From: Streptomyces fructofermentans
GTDB lineage: Bacteria > Actinomycetota > Actinomycetes > Streptomycetales > Streptomycetaceae
Reading direction: 5' to 3'
Length of the DNA stretch: 64,000 nt
Assembly (NCBI RefSeq): GCF_014651055.1
Contig: NZ_BMWD01000003.1
Span: 62,001 to 126,000 of the forward strand
Each line of letters begins with the position of its first letter. The stretch's first letter is position 1. Below are positions 9,223 through 18,496 of the stretch, in pieces. The notes beneath the pieces were generated by a model, which saw only the letters and a list, made by a program, of their open reading frames with translations, searched no databases and was not told where the DNA came from. A program made the translations under genes and the position numbers.

Positions 9223-9838
9223 CCCGGGGCCCGTCGAGGGGCCTCGCGGAGATCGGCGGCAGGTGCCCCCGTGGCAGAATGTGCCACCCGGGTCACCCCG
9301 GGGTTCAGGTTCGGGGTGGCCCGGCACTCACGTCCGAGGCGGGCACGGCGGTCCTGCCCGCGAAGGTCCGGCCCCGGCACCTCTGCCCGGCGGCACCTCC
9401 ACCCGGATCACGCTCCGGCACCAGGACTCCCCCGGTCCCGGGACCCTCCCCGACCCCTCGCCCCCCGGCTCGCGCGAGCCGCACCGAGACCCGGCACCCT
9501 CGGCCGCCAAGACCCCGGCAACCTCCGTCCGGCCCCGGCAACCCCCGTCCGGCCGCGGCAGCCTCCGGCCGAACCACGGCAGCCGCACCCGGCCACCGGC
9601 ACGAACACGGGCCCAGGCACCGGCCCGAACTCGGGCCCTCGCACGAACACAGGCACAGGCGCCAGCACCGACGCAGGCGCCGACACAGCCACAGGCACGG
9701 GCAGCCACACCCCGCCCGACTCCACGGCGTCCCGCTCTCGTCCGAAGCGTGTCCCGCCCCCTCGCGGAGAACCCACCGGCGACGGGGACAGGCGACGCGG
9801 AACGGGGGGACCGGGAACGCGGAAATGAAGCCGGGCCC

Positions 9839-9970
9839 CGGCGCCAGGGGGGGAGGCGCCGGAGCCCGGCTCCGGGAGAGTCGGACTCCGGCGCCAGGGG
9901 GGGGAGGCGCCGGGGTCCGGCTCTGGGAGAGTCCCGGCGCCGGGGGGGAGTGCGTCGGGACTCGGCTCTG
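9839..9970. repeat. about 50-bp tandem repeat, 2.5 copies
   Basis: A unit beginning GGCGCC, a run of 7-9 G, AGGCGCCGG, then CCGGCTCTGGGAGAGTC-like sequence is repeated at about 9840, 9890 and (partly) 9936. Each unit contains GGCGCC arms around the G-run and could fold into a hairpin or quadruplex. Confidence 0.75.
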
Positions 9971-10372
9971 TGGGCCGCCCTGGAGTCTTGTGCCCCGGGG
10001 CGGATGTGTTGAAGCGACTGTAAACGGACTTCTGTGCGACCGCGTTCGAACCCTTGCGCGGCCCTGCCGCGAGGGCCTGGCCGACAGGGGACCGGTACGC
10101 GGCCGGGTGGGCCGCGCCGGGGCTGCGCTGGACCGTCTGCCCGGCCCCGACGAAGCCAATCCTCCCGGACGCGAACATCTTCCGCGCGCTCACCAGGCGC
10201 GATTGCGCCCAAACGGCGGGAGCAGGTCGCCCGCCCGCGCTAACGCAAGCGGCCGTCCGTGCGCCCCCGGGCGGCAGCCCGCCCGCCGGAACGCGCCGCC
10301 CGGCCCGGTCCGCAACCGTCCCGCGCACCACGCCCGCCCTGCCGGGCGGCGGCCGAAGAACCACTGCTGCCG

Positions 10373-10393
10373 GGCCGGACACGGGGTCCGGCC
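10373..10393 (-). terminator. hairpin downstream of hrdD
   Basis: GGCCGGAC and GTCCGGCC form a perfect 8-bp stem with a 5-nt loop about 50 bp past the hrdD stop codon. Probable terminator. Confidence 0.55.
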
Positions 10394-10441
10394 GGCGGCC
10401 GCGGCGATCGCGGTCGCCCCTCGGGCGGCCCGGCCCGGGGA

Positions 10442-11440
<999 letters not shown>

Positions 11441-11517
11441 GCGTGCTCCCTTGCGATGGTGGGCTTGCGGTCCTGGTGGTGGCTCGGACACCTTCTCGGG
11501 TGCCCTGCATCCGATGG

Positions 11518-11548
11518 AAACAACGACTGGAATCCGGACAGAATTCCC
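11518..11548 (-). promoter_or_regulatory. SigR-type promoter of hrdD
   Basis: On the minus strand GGGAAT (11548-11543), exactly 18 bp, then GTT (11524-11522). This fits the known SigR consensus GGAAT-N18-GTT. In S. coelicolor hrdD is a known SigR target, so sequence and literature agree. The -35 also sits in an imperfect GGAATTC...GGATTCC dyad. Confidence 0.85.
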
Positions 11549-11608
11549 AACCCGACCCTCTACTTTTCTGATCTTGCAGTACCCTGTGCCGCCACCAAGG
11601 GAGGACGG

Positions 11609-12127
11609 ATGCCGGCGGAACCCACTGAGGTGCAGGTCAGACCGGGGGTCGAGGCCGACCTCGCTGCCCTCACGGACATCTACAACCACTACGTGCAGTC
11701 GACACCGATCACCTTCGACACGGTGGCGTTCACCCCGGAGGAGCGCCGGCCCTGGCTGCTCTCCCACCCTGAAGACGGCCCGCACCGCCTGAAGGTTGCC
11801 GTGGCCGCGGACTCACAGGCGATTCTGGGCTACGCCACGTCGAGCGCGTTCCGCGCGAAGCCCGCGTACGGGACCTCGGTGGAGGTGACCGTGTACCTGG
11901 CCCCGGACGCGGGCGGGCGCGGTGTCGGCACCCTTCTCTACAAGGCCCTGTTCGAGGCTCTCGCGGAGGAGGACCTCCATCGCGCGTACGCCGGGATCGC
12001 CCAGCCCAACGAGGCCTCCGTACGGCTGCACGAGCGCTTCGGCTTCCGGCACCTCGGCACGTACCGGGAGGTCGGCCGGAAGTTCGGCCGGTACTGGGAC
12101 GTCGCCTGGTACGAGAAGGACCTCTGA
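11609..12127 (+). CDS. GNAT-family N-acetyltransferase (phosphinothricin acetyltransferase-like)
   Basis: A 172-residue single-domain acetyl-CoA-dependent acetyltransferase. Seen: VRPGVEADLAALTDIYNHYV at the start, VEVTVYLAPDAGGRGVGTLL (acetyl-CoA loop, GRGVG), and NEASVRLHERFGFRHLGTYREVGRKFGRYWDVAWYEK at the end, typical of the PAT/Bar-like subfamily that acetylates phosphinothricin or methionine analogues. AAGGGAGG lies 5-12 nt before the ATG. Divergent from hrdD. Actual substrate unknown. Confidence 0.9.
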   Translation: MPAEPTEVQVRPGVEADLAALTDIYNHYVQSTPITFDTVAFTPEERRPWLLSHPEDGPHRLKVAVAADSQAILGYATSSAFRAKPAYGTSVEVTVYLAPDAGGRGVGTLLYKALFEALAEEDLHRAYAGIAQPNEASVRLHERFGFRHLGTYREVGRKFGRYWDVAWYEKDL

Positions 12128-12328
12128 GAGCCGGGCACCGCGGGCCCGGTCCTCATGGCCGGTGAGGCCCGGGAGCGGCCAGGGAGCGGGAGCGGGCCCA
12201 GAGCGGCGGCCCCGGTGCCGGAGAGGCGCCGCGCGGCGCGTCCCGGTCCGTGGCGGATGCCCGCGCGGGCAGGGGTGAAACCTCCCGGGCGGCCCGCTCC
12301 GTCCGCCGGGGAGGCCCACCGGACCGTT

Positions 12329-13129
12329 TCAGCCGAACTGCACGGACCTCTTCGCGAGGCCCATCCAGAACCCGTCGATCACCGAGCGCTGGGCGTCGAG
12401 CCCGCCGGACGCCTCCGCCGCGCCCATCGTGACGAACAGCGGGGCGAAGTGCTCCGTGCGCGGATGGGCGAGCTGCCCCGCCGGGGACTTGTGGAGGAAG
12501 TCCAGGAGTGCGTCCACGTCGGCGGAGTCGAGCGCCTCGTGGCCCCACGCGTCGAACTCCGCCGACCAAGAGGGGATTCCGCCCTGCCGGAGCGCCGCGA
12601 GGTTGTGGGTGAAGAAGCCCGAGCCGATGATCAGCACGCCCTCGTCGCGCAGCGGGGCGAGCCTGCGGCCGATGTCCATCAGGCGTACGGGGTCCAGCGT
12701 GGGCATCGAGACCTGGAGGACGGGGATGTCGGCCTCCGGGAACATCTCCACCAGCGGGACGTACGCGCCGTGGTCCAGGCCCCGGTCCGGGATGTCCTGC
12801 ACCGGCATGCCGGGGGCGCGCAGCAGCTTGCGGACGGAGTCCGCGAGACCGGGGGCTCCGGGGGCGTCGTAGCGCACGCGGTAGTAGTGCTCGGGGAAGC
12901 CCCAGAAGTCGTGGACGAGGGGGACGGGCTCGGTCGCCGACAGGGCGAGCGGGGCCTCCTCCCAGTGCGCGGAGACCATGAGGACGGCCTTCGGGCGGGG
13001 CAGGTCCGCGGACCAGGCGGCGAGCTGGCCGGGCCAGACCGGGTCGTCGGCCAGCGGCGGGGCGCCGTGGGAGAGGTAGAGGGCGGGCATGCGCTCCGCG
13101 ACGGCGTGTTCCTCGGCGGTGGCGGACAT
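12329..13129 (-). CDS. LigB/DODA-type extradiol dioxygenase family protein
   Basis: A 266-residue class III ring-opening dioxygenase homologue (non-haem metal). Ligand candidates: His in LYLSHGAPP (about 17) and His in VSAHWEE (about 53); GLDHGAYVPL (about 115) and FFTHNLAAL are also conserved. Likely oxidises a catechol-type aromatic; substrate unknown. The start MSATAEEH (13129) is preferred over the extra 16 codons further upstream. Divergent from a MarR regulator, with two dyads between them. Confidence 0.88.
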   Translation of the reverse strand: MSATAEEHAVAERMPALYLSHGAPPLADDPVWPGQLAAWSADLPRPKAVLMVSAHWEEAPLALSATEPVPLVHDFWGFPEHYYRVRYDAPGAPGLADSVRKLLRAPGMPVQDIPDRGLDHGAYVPLVEMFPEADIPVLQVSMPTLDPVRLMDIGRRLAPLRDEGVLIIGSGFFTHNLAALRQGGIPSWSAEFDAWGHEALDSADVDALLDFLHKSPAGQLAHPRTEHFAPLFVTMGAAEASGGLDAQRSVIDGFWMGLAKRSVQFG

Positions 13130-13180
13130 GGCGGCGGCTCCCTCTCTGGACGGATCCCGGCTGCTCGACTCGATCACATT

Positions 13181-13237
13181 GCTTGAACTCTCAAGCTCTT
13201 GGTCGAGAGACTACCCCCGACTTGTTTAAATTTCAAG
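13181..13237. promoter_or_regulatory. two dyads in the dioxygenase/MarR divergent promoter
   Basis: GCTTGA-ACTC-TCAAGC (13181-13196) is a perfect 6-bp dyad; CTTG-TTTAAATTT-CAAG (13221-13237) is a second, A/T-rich one 40 bp away. Both share CTTGA-like half sites, which fits MarR operators placed to control both genes. Confidence 0.65.
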
Positions 13238-13260
13238 AAGAAGCCTCGTACAGTGGGGGC

Positions 13261-13764
13261 ATGAACACGGCATCCGCTGACGAGCCGCGCTGGCTCAGCG
13301 ACGAGGAACAGCGCACCTGGCGCGCCTACATGCACGCCACCACTCTCCTCGAGGACCACCTCGACCGCCAGCTTCAGCGTGACGCGGGCATGCCGCACAT
13401 CTACTACGGCCTGCTCGTCCAGCTCGACGAGGCTCCGCACCGCCGGCTGCGGATGACCGAGCTGGCGATGCACGCGAAGATCACCCGGTCCCGGCTCTCG
13501 CACGCCGTCGCCCGGCTGGAGGGGAACGGCTGGGTACGGCGCGAGGACTGCCCCTCGGACAAGCGCGGCCAGTTCGCCGTCCTCACGGACGAGGGGCGCG
13601 AGGAGCTGAGGCGTACCGCCCCCGGCCATGTCGCCGCCGTCCGCCAGGCCTTCTTCGACCGGCTCACCCCCGAGCAGCACAAGGCCCTCGGCGAGGCCAT
13701 GCGGCTCATCGCCGAGGGCCTCGAACCCGAGGGCGCGGGCGCGGACCTGCCCTGGCTGCGCTGA
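13261..13764 (+). CDS. MarR-family transcriptional regulator
   Basis: A 167-residue winged-helix regulator. HTH region LRMTELAMHAKITRSRLSHAVARLEGNGWVRREDCPSDKRGQFAVLTDEG spans about residues 61-112, with the D-x-R-G wing; flanking helices make the dimer interface. The ATG follows GTGGGGGC. Divergent from the dioxygenase gene with palindromes between, so it likely represses that gene and itself until an aromatic ligand binds. Confidence 0.92.
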   Translation: MNTASADEPRWLSDEEQRTWRAYMHATTLLEDHLDRQLQRDAGMPHIYYGLLVQLDEAPHRRLRMTELAMHAKITRSRLSHAVARLEGNGWVRREDCPSDKRGQFAVLTDEGREELRRTAPGHVAAVRQAFFDRLTPEQHKALGEAMRLIAEGLEPEGAGADLPWLR

Positions 13765-13801
13765 CCACTCCCCGCTCCCCACTCCCCGCTCGCCGCTCCC
13801 C

Positions 13802-13831
13802 GGGCTGCGGGCTGCGGGCTGCGGGCTGCGG
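13802..13831. repeat. GGGCTGC heptamer repeat
   Basis: Four tandem copies of GGGCTGC just after the MarR gene, preceded by several CTCCCC(A/G) units. Non-coding. Confidence 0.7.
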
Positions 13832-13842
13832 GCATGGAACCG

Positions 13843-13923
13843 CCCCGGCTCCACCGCTCGGAGAGCCGGGGCAGTTCCCGGATTCGTGCGTACGAGGGCG
13901 TCCCCACCCCCGCGTACGCACGA
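13843..13923. terminator. two hairpins between convergent MarR and MFS genes
   Basis: CCCCGGCTC/GAGCCGGGG (13843-13871, 9-bp stem) and TCGTGCGTACG/CGTACGCACGA (13884-13923, 11-bp stem) stand between converging genes. Probable bidirectional terminators. Confidence 0.65.
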
Positions 13924-13958
13924 GGGCCAGTGGGTGGCCCCGCGTGGTCCCGGTCGCG

Positions 13959-15494
13959 TCAGTGGGCGATGACCGGGATCTTCACCTCGTCCTGCGCCTC
14001 GTCGCCCGCGCCGGAGGTCGACGACATGTCGGGCCGGCCGGTGTTGACGAAGGTGAAGGCGATCAGCGCGGCCACGCCGAGGATGCCGACGGCGAACCAG
14101 ATCGCGTTGGTGAAGCCGTGGACCAGGCCCTCCATCTGGACGAGCTGCTGCTGGGCCTTCGAGCCCGCCCCGCCCAGGTGGTCCTTCAGGTAGGCCGTGG
14201 TGGCCGACGCGGCGATCGTGTTCAGCAGGGCCGTACCGATGGCACCGCCGACCTGCTGCGAGGTGTTGACCATCGCCGAGGCGACACCCGCGTCACGCGG
14301 CTCGATGCCGTGGGTGGCGAGGGACATCGCGGGCATGAACGCGGTACCCATGCCGAGGCCGAGCAGGAGCTGCGCCGGCAGGAGCAGGCCCGCGTACGAG
14401 GAGCCGATCTCCAGCTGGGTCAGGAGCAGCATGCCGATGCCCGCGACCAGGAAGCCCGGGCCCATCAGCAGGCGCGGCGCGACGCGGGTCATCAGGCGGG
14501 CGCCGATCTGGGTGGAGCCCACGATCATGCCCACGATCATCGGCAGGAAGGCGAAGCCGGTCTTGACCGGCGAGTAGCCCTGCACGATCTGGAGGTAGTA
14601 GGTCAGGAAGAGGAACAGGCCGAACATCGCGATGATCGCGAGACCCAGCGAGAGGTAGACACCGGCACGGTTGCGCTCGGTGACGACGCGCAGCGGCAGC
14701 AGCGGCGCCTTGACCTTCGACTCGGTGAACACGAAGGCCGCGAGCAGCACGGCCGAGGCCACGAACAGGCCGATCGTCATCGAGTCGTCCCAGCCGTTGG
14801 ACTCGGCGCGCGTGAAGCCGTAGACCAGCGAGACGAGACCGAGGGTGGACAGGACGACACCGGGGATGTCGAGCGGCGAGCGGTTGCGGCCGGCCGGCTC
14901 ACGGATCACGAAGTACGCGCCCGCGGCGGCGACGATCGCGAACGGGATGTTCACGAAGAACGTCCAGCGCCAGTTGAGGTACTCGGTGAGGAAGCCGCCG
15001 AGGATCAGGCCCACGGCGCCGCCGCCGCCGGCGATCGCGCCGTAGATGCCGAACGCCTTGGCGCGCTCCTTGGCGTCGGTGAACATCACCGCGAGCAGGG
15101 AGAGCGCGGCGGGCGCCAGCAGCGCGCCGAAGGCGCCCTGGAGGGCACGCGCGCCGAGCAGCATGGCCTCGCCCGTCGCGGCGCCGCCGAGGGCGGAGGC
15201 GGCCGCGAAGCCGATCAGGCCGGTGACGAAGGTGCGCTTGCGGCCCCAGATGTCGGCGATCCGGCCGCCGAAGAGGAGGAGCCCGCCGAAGGCGAGGGCG
15301 TAGGCCGTGATGACCCACTGCCGGTTGCCGTCGGAGATCCCGAGGTCCTGCTGGGCCGAGGGCAGCGCGATGTTCACGATGGTCGCGTCGAGCACGACCA
15401 TGAGCTGGGCCAGCGCGATGAAGACGAGCGCCTTCCAGCGGTTGGCGTCGGGGGCCGGTGCCTTGGCGGCACTGGCCTGGAGTGTTTCGGACAT
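13959..15494 (-). CDS. MFS drug transporter (DHA2, 14-TM type)
   Basis: A 511-residue EmrB/QacA-type pump: TM1 LAQLMVVLDATIVNIALPSAQ (motif D1), GGRIADIWGRKRTFV (motif A), about 14 hydrophobic segments and an acidic tail ending VKIPVIAH. Probably drug/proton antiport. The ATG at 15494 has a weak AAGTGGG Shine-Dalgarno; the TTG at 15527 would add 11 residues without conservation. It lies 178 bp downstream of a tetR gene in the same direction. Confidence 0.92.
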   Translation of the reverse strand: MSETLQASAAKAPAPDANRWKALVFIALAQLMVVLDATIVNIALPSAQQDLGISDGNRQWVITAYALAFGGLLLFGGRIADIWGRKRTFVTGLIGFAAASALGGAATGEAMLLGARALQGAFGALLAPAALSLLAVMFTDAKERAKAFGIYGAIAGGGGAVGLILGGFLTEYLNWRWTFFVNIPFAIVAAAGAYFVIREPAGRNRSPLDIPGVVLSTLGLVSLVYGFTRAESNGWDDSMTIGLFVASAVLLAAFVFTESKVKAPLLPLRVVTERNRAGVYLSLGLAIIAMFGLFLFLTYYLQIVQGYSPVKTGFAFLPMIVGMIVGSTQIGARLMTRVAPRLLMGPGFLVAGIGMLLLTQLEIGSSYAGLLLPAQLLLGLGMGTAFMPAMSLATHGIEPRDAGVASAMVNTSQQVGGAIGTALLNTIAASATTAYLKDHLGGAGSKAQQQLVQMEGLVHGFTNAIWFAVGILGVAALIAFTFVNTGRPDMSSTSGAGDEAQDEVKIPVIAH

Positions 15495-15672
15495 GGGGAT
15501 ACCCACTTCGGTACTTCGAATCGGCAAAAGGCAGTGAAGAGCCGCGGCGCGTCGTCGCTGACGGCCGTGAGAGGTGGCGCGCGCCCGCCCCGTGCGGGCC
15601 GCGCGTGCGCGGGTTGTGTCGTCGTCGGTGCGGGGACCCGCGGAGGACGCGGAACCGGGCGCGGTCAGTCGG

Positions 15673-16317
15673 TCAGGCTTGTCGCAGGTCCTCCATGGTC
15701 GCGGCCGTGCCGGGCAGTTCGGAGCGGGCGGGTGCCCGCAGGCCGTCCAGGAACAGCTGCAGGTGGCGGTGTACGAAACGGTCGATGTTCAGGCAGGCGA
15801 TACCGGGCAGCGGCCGGGTGAGCTGGCTGACGGCGACCATCAGGTCCCCGACGGCCACGTCGGTGCGGAGCTGGCCGGCCGCACGGGCCCGCTCCATGAG
15901 CTCCTCGACCAGGGCCTCGACACGCTCACGCGACGCGACCAGTTCCGGGTGGCTCTGGTCGAAGGCCTCGGAGAGCATCGGGCACAGGGCGCCGATCCGC
16001 TCCTCGGCCGACATGTGCACGAACCGGGAGAGGGTCTCGAAGGCGTCACCGGTCTCCGCGAGCATCAGCTCTATCTGCTCGGACACGCGGTCCATGACCG
16101 AGCACACGACCTCGCGCTGGAGGGAGTGCCGGTCGGGGAAGTTGCGGTACAGCGTGGCGTTGCCGACACCGGCCCGTCGGGCGATCTCGTCGAGCGGCGC
16201 GTCGGCACCGAACTCCACGAACATCTCCCGTCCGGCGGCGACGATCCGCTCCCGGTTGCGCAGGGCGTCGGCCCGCGGTCGGGGCGTCCTGTGCTGCGCG
16301 GGGGTGGCGGTCTCCAC
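15673..16317 (-). CDS. TetR-family transcriptional regulator
   Basis: A 214-residue regulator with an N-terminal HTH (about 20-66: RERIVAAGREMFVEFGADAPLDEIARRAGVGNATLYRNFPDR) and a helical ligand domain. The start is GTG at 16317 with AAGGAG 8 nt before it. It stands upstream of the MFS pump in the same direction, so it probably represses tetR-MFS. A dyad at 16456-16478 is the obvious operator. Confidence 0.92.
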   Translation of the reverse strand: METATPAQHRTPRPRADALRNRERIVAAGREMFVEFGADAPLDEIARRAGVGNATLYRNFPDRHSLQREVVCSVMDRVSEQIELMLAETGDAFETLSRFVHMSAEERIGALCPMLSEAFDQSHPELVASRERVEALVEELMERARAAGQLRTDVAVGDLMVAVSQLTRPLPGIACLNIDRFVHRHLQLFLDGLRAPARSELPGTAATMEDLRQA

Positions 16318-16455
16318 GGCGTACTCCTTCGGAATCGGATCGGATCTGCCCGGGGTCGGTCGGATCCCGGGCGGCGACAGGGGCCTGGTGGGATCCCGGT
16401 CGGTCCGGCGTCACGATCCGGGGAGCCTCTCCCCGTTTCATCCGGACACCTGGCT

Positions 16456-16478
16456 AAACGGGGAAGCGATCCCCGGTT
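16456..16478. promoter_or_regulatory. TetR-type operator dyad
   Basis: AAACGGGGA, 5 nt, TCCCCGGTT: 8 of 9 positions pair. A third CCCCGTTT half lies at 16431-16438. It is 139 bp upstream of the tetR start and is the best operator candidate for that regulator. Confidence 0.6.
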
Positions 16479-16491
16479 ATTTCCCCGATTC

Positions 16492-16511
16492 GATGTGACC
16501 TGAGTCACATC
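16492..16511. promoter_or_regulatory. Crp-like binding site
   Basis: GATGTGAC-CTGA-GTCACATC is a perfect 8-bp dyad containing TGTGA-N6-TCACA. It also matches the Streptomyces Crp motif GTGN6GNCAC. It lies 175 bp upstream of tetR and about 640 bp upstream of the M6 protease gene; the regulated promoter is unclear. Confidence 0.7.
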
Positions 16512-16739
16512 ACTCCCGGGGCGGAATTTCGATCGCCCCGGATCGGGTTCCGGGCGGGCGCGCGGGTGCCCCGGCGGGCGGCGGGGCGGGGTGCCGGGCG
16601 GGGGCCCGACCTCGGCGTGAGCCGGATTCGCGGGCACGCGTGCCCGGCGGCAGCACGCCGGGACTCATGGGCGTGCCCCGGACTGGGGCGGGGCCCGGAC
16701 CCATGCGCGCGGTCCGGACCTCTGCGGGCCCTGGACGCA

Positions 16740-16990
16740 TGGACGCCCCCCGGACCACGACGTGCCCGGAACCACAGGTGTCCCCGGACTCGGGCGGGCC
16801 CCGGACTCACAGGCACGCCCGGACCACGACCCGCACCGGACCCACAGGCACGCCCGGACCACGACCGGCACCGGACCCACAGGCACGCCCGGACCACGAC
16901 CGGCACCCGGACCCAGCGGCACGCCCCGCGACGGGCCCCGGGCCCGAAGGCGCCCCCCGACGACGGCCCCCGATTCACAGGCGTGCCCCC
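16740..16990. repeat. 35-bp tandem repeat array
   Basis: Clear units begin CACAGGCACGCCCGGACCAC at 16808, 16843 and 16878 (exact 35-bp period), with degenerate copies before and after. It lies upstream of the M6 protease gene. On the minus strand it is G-rich. Confidence 0.85.
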
Positions 16991-17151
16991 GCCCAAGGCG
17001 TGGCCCCGAGCGGGTCCGGCGTGGCCCGCGCCCCCGCCCGGGACTCCCACGATCGGGCTCTCCCAGCGCGCGCCGCGGCATCCGGCGTCACAGGGTGATC
17101 GGACAGGGTGCAGCCCGAAACGGCCGGCTGCCTGGAGCGAAAGGCCCCTGA

Positions 17152-18435
17152 ATGCAGCCGACCAGCCGTCGGATACGCCCGCGCCGCCGGGCCGCAGCCC
17201 TCGCCTCGGTCACCGTCCTCACCCTGGCGGTCAGCACCTCGGCGGGATCTGGGCACCTGACGGCGGGCTCGTCCACGGCGGCCGGGCCCATAGCGCCCAC
17301 CCGGGCCTCCCCGCTGGGCGCATGCATGATCAGCGGCGCGATGGGGGTGCAGATGTCGGAAGGCGTCCCCACCTCCGCCGGCTACGCGCGCTCCACCGGT
17401 ACCGTCCGGGCACTGAACCTGATGATCGACTTCTCCGACGCGACCGGCGAGGGCGACGCGCTCGACCGCTACGGCGAGTTCTTCCCGCAGACCACCGACT
17501 GGTTCCGCACCAGCTCGTACGGCCGTCTCGACTACCGCCCCGAGGCCCCGATCGGGGACTGGCTGCGCATGCCCAAACCCTTCAAGGCGTACGGCATAGA
17601 ACGGGGCGCGCCCTTCGACCCCGGCTACCGCGAGCTGGTCCAGGACATCGTGGCCGCCGCCGACCCTGCCGTGGACTTCCGCAGGTACGACCTGCTGAAC
17701 ATCCTGATCACCCCGAACGCCGGCCCCTCCGCCCTGGACACGGTGCTCTCCGTGACGTTCGCCGGAAACACCGAGGCACCGGTCGCGGACGGCGTGCCCG
17801 TCGCCAACGCCTCGTTCGTCTACAGCCGCCAGGACGACGGCTCCGGCTCGTACGCGGAGACCGGCTACCGCGTGCTCCCCCACGAGAACGGCCATGTCTT
17901 CGGGCTGCCCGACCTGTACACCCAGGACGGCGGCGGCGCCGTCGGGCACTGGGACATCATGAGCGAGGACTGGGGGGCGGACAACGATCTGCTGGGCTGG
18001 CACAAGTGGAAGCTCGGCTGGCTGGACGACTCCCAGGTCGGCTGCGCGGCCGACCCCGGCACGACCGAGCACGTCCTGACTCCGCTGGCCGAGCCCGGCA
18101 CCGGCGCGAAGCTGGTCTTCGTCCCCGTGGACGCCACCACCGGCTACGCCGTCGAGCTGCGCACCAGGGCGGGCAACGACGAGGCGGTCTGCAAGCCGGG
18201 CGTGCTCGTCTACAAGGTCGACGCGACCGTCGACACCGGCCGCGGCCCGGTCACCGTCGTCGACTCCACCAGGGACAGCGGCGGCTGCACCCGAAGCCCG
18301 AACGTCCACGCGGAGCTGTCCGACGCGCCCTTCTCCCCCGGCCAGTACTTCAAGGACCTGGAATCCGGTATCCGGATCACGGTCGCGGGCGCGGACGCCG
18401 CCGGGAACCACCGGGTGTACGTCACCCGGGGCTGA
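17152..18435 (+). CDS. secreted M6-family metalloprotease
   Basis: A 427-residue zinc metallopeptidase. The N-terminus is an Arg-rich n-region plus hydrophobic core (RRRAAALASVTVLTLAVSTSA), i.e. a signal peptide. The catalytic motif HENGHVFGLPD (about 244-254) fits HExxHxxGxxD of the M6 (immune inhibitor A-like) family. The C-terminal half (about 290-427) is beta-rich with two Cys. Probably secreted and degrades extracellular protein. The start ATG has AAAGG about 10 nt upstream. Confidence 0.87.
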   Translation: MQPTSRRIRPRRRAAALASVTVLTLAVSTSAGSGHLTAGSSTAAGPIAPTRASPLGACMISGAMGVQMSEGVPTSAGYARSTGTVRALNLMIDFSDATGEGDALDRYGEFFPQTTDWFRTSSYGRLDYRPEAPIGDWLRMPKPFKAYGIERGAPFDPGYRELVQDIVAAADPAVDFRRYDLLNILITPNAGPSALDTVLSVTFAGNTEAPVADGVPVANASFVYSRQDDGSGSYAETGYRVLPHENGHVFGLPDLYTQDGGGAVGHWDIMSEDWGADNDLLGWHKWKLGWLDDSQVGCAADPGTTEHVLTPLAEPGTGAKLVFVPVDATTGYAVELRTRAGNDEAVCKPGVLVYKVDATVDTGRGPVTVVDSTRDSGGCTRSPNVHAELSDAPFSPGQYFKDLESGIRITVAGADAAGNHRVYVTRG

Positions 18436-18496
18436 CGCGTTGCGGCCGGCCGCGGCGGCCCAACTACGGTGGTCCGGACACCGTCACGGAGAACCC

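Larger units (their letters stand above)
9223..10441. other. 1.2-kb stretch without a convincing gene
   Basis: Long open frames exist on both strands, but they are compositionally biased (Pro/Arg/Thr/Gly repeats), overlap each other and show no domain I recognise. The stretch holds short GC-rich tandem motifs (9600-9720), the 50-bp repeat array listed separately and a hairpin near the hrdD end. I see no RNA gene. Confidence 0.6.
16318..17151. other. 834-bp intergenic region (operators plus minisatellite)
   Basis: Between the divergent tetR and M6 protease genes. It holds CCCCGTTT/AAACGGGG repeats, a TetR-type dyad, a perfect Crp-like dyad and, from about 16740, a 35-bp tandem array. Open frames across the array are Pro/Arg/His-rich and look like artefacts of the repeat. 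Confidence 0.7.
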
